Below are positions 62,092-64,000 of a stretch of DNA of 64,000 nt, in pieces (position 1 is the first letter of the stretch; every line of letters begins with the position of its first letter). The notes below the pieces were generated by a model. It ran no database searches. It saw only the letters and a list, made by a program, of their open reading frames with translations, and was not told where the DNA came from. This DNA comes from Subtercola sp. PAMC28395. GTDB lineage: Bacteria; Actinomycetota; Actinomycetes; Actinomycetales; Microbacteriaceae. Position numbers and translations under genes: made by a program. The stretch lies in assembly GCF_018889995.1 (NCBI RefSeq), contig NZ_CP076547.1, positions 3,100,001 to 3,164,000 of the forward strand, written 5' to 3'.

Positions 62092-63857
62092 ACACGCGAA
62101 ACACCCAGCTGCACGACATGCAGGTGCACGACACGCAGAACCAACCCGTCGTCGACATCCGCGACCTCGAGGTCTCGTTTGCAACCGACGCCGGTGCCAT
62201 CAAGGCCGTCGACGGAGTGAGTCTCTCGGTCGCAGCCGGCGAGGTGCTCGCGATCGTGGGCGAAAGTGGCTCCGGCAAGACCGTCACGGCGAAGACGATC
62301 CTCGGCCTTCTCCCGGAGACCGCCACTGCGCGGGGTGCCGTCATCCTCGCCCGTCGCGCCAGCAACAACAACGGCGACAACAACAGCACTGCCGGCGTCA
62401 CGAACGACGTGATCACCCTGTCGAAGAAACAGTTGCGGGGCATCCGTGGTTCTGACGCCGCCATGGTCTTCCAGGAGCCCTCGACCGCACTCAACCCTGT
62501 GTACACCGTCGGCTGGCAGATCGCCGAGGGCCTCCGGGCGCACGGAAAGTACTCTCACGCTGAGGCGAAGGCGAAGGCCATCGAGATTCTCGGTCGGGTC
62601 GGAATCCCCGACCCAGAGACGAGAGTGAACTACTACCCCCACCAATTCTCGGGAGGCCAGAAGCAGCGCGTCGTGATCGCGCAGGCGCTTGTGCTCGAAC
62701 CGGGGCTCATCGTCGCTGATGAACCGACAACGGCTCTGGATGTGACGGTACAGGCCGAGATCCTCGACCTCCTGCGCCGGTGCCGTGACGAGTTCGGCAC
62801 CGCGATCGTGCTCATCACCCACAACATGGGTGTCGTGGCCGACCTCGCTGACCGTGTGGCAGTCATGTACCAGGGCAAAGTCGTCGAAGAGGCCGATGCC
62901 GTCACGTTGTTCTCGAACCCGAAGAATGACTACACGAAGGCACTGCTGGCCTCGGTGCCCCACGTCGGGCAGGGTGCCCTGCAGACGGCAGAACGAGCAT
63001 CTTCCCGCCTGGCCGATTGGCAGGATGCCACACCCGTCGTGGTTGCAGACCAGCTCCGCATCCAGTACCCCGGGCGGCTCGGCCGAGGCGGTTTCGTCGC
63101 CGTCGATGGAGTGAGCTTTGAGATCCGCGCAGGGGAGGTGCTCGGCTTGGTCGGCGAGAGCGGATCGGGAAAGACCACCATCGGCCGCGCCATCGCCGGT
63201 CTCACCAGGGTCACCGGTGGGTCGCTCACCGTGCTTGGCCACGAGATGAACGGCGTTCGGGAACGAACGTTCAAGAAGTCACGGCGCGACATCGGGTTCG
63301 TCTTCCAGGACCCGGCATCGAGCTTCAACCCGCTGCTCACCATTGCCGAATGCGTCGCTGAACCCTTGATCGTGCACGGCGTGGCTCGCAACCCCAGCTC
63401 TGCCCGCAGACGTGTCGACGAACTCCTCGAGGCGGTGCAGCTGCCGAAGGCCTTCGGCGATCGCTACCCGCACGAGTTGAGCGGCGGCCAGCGACAGCGG
63501 GCCAGCCTTGCGCGCGCCCTGGCACTCGAACCGACGCTGTTGATCGCCGACGAACCCACCTCGGCACTCGATGTCTCAGTGCAGGCCAGGGTGCTCGAAC
63601 TCTTCGCCGAGCTGCAACGCGAATTCGGGTTCGCTGCGCTGTTCATCAGCCACGACCTGGCCGTCGTCGACCTGCTCGCCGACCGGATCGCCGTACTCTA
63701 CAAGGGCAAGCTGGTCGAAGAGGGAACCGGAGCAGAAGTACTCGGTGCCCCCCAGCATCCATACACCCAGCGCCTTCTCGCGTCCCTGCCCGTTCCCGAC
63801 CCGATCGAGCAGGCCAGGCGTCGGGATGCCCTGCGAGCCCTGCGCGCAGCAGAGTAG
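62088..63857 (+). CDS. Fused double ATPase of the oligopeptide-type ABC importer (DppD-DppF fusion)
   Basis: A 589-residue protein joining two complete ABC domains that in many bacteria are separate genes. Walker A motifs: GESGSGKTVTAK near residue 62 and GESGSGKTTIGR near 355. Signatures: HQFSGGQKQRVVIAQAL and HELSGGQRQRASLARAL. Walker B: LIVADEPTTALDVT and LLIADEPTSALDVS. A polar insertion with NNNGDNNST lies in the first domain. GGGAG precedes the ATG at 62088, which overlaps the permease stop. Powers uptake by the two permeases. Confidence 0.94.
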   Translation: MNTRNTQLHDMQVHDTQNQPVVDIRDLEVSFATDAGAIKAVDGVSLSVAAGEVLAIVGESGSGKTVTAKTILGLLPETATARGAVILARRASNNNGDNNSTAGVTNDVITLSKKQLRGIRGSDAAMVFQEPSTALNPVYTVGWQIAEGLRAHGKYSHAEAKAKAIEILGRVGIPDPETRVNYYPHQFSGGQKQRVVIAQALVLEPGLIVADEPTTALDVTVQAEILDLLRRCRDEFGTAIVLITHNMGVVADLADRVAVMYQGKVVEEADAVTLFSNPKNDYTKALLASVPHVGQGALQTAERASSRLADWQDATPVVVADQLRIQYPGRLGRGGFVAVDGVSFEIRAGEVLGLVGESGSGKTTIGRAIAGLTRVTGGSLTVLGHEMNGVRERTFKKSRRDIGFVFQDPASSFNPLLTIAECVAEPLIVHGVARNPSSARRRVDELLEAVQLPKAFGDRYPHELSGGQRQRASLARALALEPTLLIADEPTSALDVSVQARVLELFAELQREFGFAALFISHDLAVVDLLADRIAVLYKGKLVEEGTGAEVLGAPQHPYTQRLLASLPVPDPIEQARRRDALRALRAAE

Positions 63858-63867
63858 CGGGCGGGGC

Positions 63868-63970
63868 CTATCGAAGGCGGTGCTTATCGAAAGGCGGTGC
63901 GCATCAAAAGGCGGTGCGCATCGAAAGGCGGTGCCGAATGGCGGTGCTGAAAGGCGGTGCTGAATGGCGG
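63868..63970 (+). repeat. 17-bp then 13-bp tandem repeat after the ATPase stop
   Basis: Units GAAAGGCGGTGCGCATC (with variants) change into GGCGGTGCTGAAT-type 13-mers. All share the core GGCGGTGC, at least seven copies. The last 30 bases of the window show no feature. Confidence 0.8.
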
Positions 63971-64000
63971 GCAGCATATGGGTCAGAATGTAAGGGCGAA

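Noticed and set aside
61782..63242. 486-codon minus-strand open frame
   Set aside because: Antisense to the fused ABC ATPase with its two Walker and signature sets; a codon-bias shadow.
63868..63970. Possible CRISPR or attachment-site array at the right edge
   Set aside because: Units are 13-17 bp, directly adjacent and drifting; this is a minisatellite like others in the window. No integrase is nearby.

Overview
The window is high-GC, densely coded DNA from an actinobacterium. Gene content and order (glmU, tRNA-Gln, MarR, ABC-F, ispE, rsmA, tatD, metG, rsmI, protein O-mannosyltransferase) and a small DUF7882-like protein at 44.75 kb point to the family Microbacteriaceae; the genus cannot be fixed from the sequence alone. 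There is no rRNA, CRISPR array, prophage or insertion sequence. Many starts sit 6-7 nt behind a TANNNT -10 element, so leaderless transcription appears common, and I used this to choose starts.

1-12 kb is a housekeeping block: truncated glmU, tRNA-Gln(TTG), a MarR regulator, an ABC-F ATPase, ispE and rsmA, the coupled chain metG-tatD-rsmA, rsmI, and divergently a protein O-mannosyltransferase followed by a YeiH-type exporter. 12-18 kb is an acyl-CoA ligase and a sulfur block (metY, a CoA-binding protein, a two-domain sulfurtransferase); metY is preceded by a 112-bp promoter/operator unit present three times. 17.7-30 kb holds a YyaL/DUF255 protein, HrpA helicase, an MFS transporter, two aldo/keto reductases, a DUF4349 lipoprotein, a beta-helix protein, a Pr6Pr-type membrane protein and a second MarR.

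30-48 kb holds SRAP (YedK-like), a GH3 lipoprotein, gamma carbonic anhydrase coupled to an acyl-CoA dehydrogenase, GH15, an APC permease, a moxR-DUF58-tgpA operon whose tgpA is frameshifted in a G4/C4 run, L-serine dehydratase, the DUF7882-like protein and a two-gene ABC exporter.

48-57.7 kb is the most unusual part. A fused NDP-sugar epimerase/GT2 glycosyltransferase, a DUF2064 nucleotidyltransferase-like protein, a methyltransferase, an LCP ligase, a small membrane protein, a cytochrome-b/molybdopterin oxidoreductase fusion and a GT87 polyprenol-type mannosyltransferase lie together, followed by a lipoprotein. I infer a cell-surface glycan or glycolipid pathway linked to an envelope redox enzyme. 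58-63.9 kb is an oligopeptide-type ABC importer operon (lipoprotein, two permeases, fused double ATPase).

A recurring feature is short degenerate tandem repeats (8-21 bp units) just after stop codons, with similar expansions inside several genes; each array has its own sequence.
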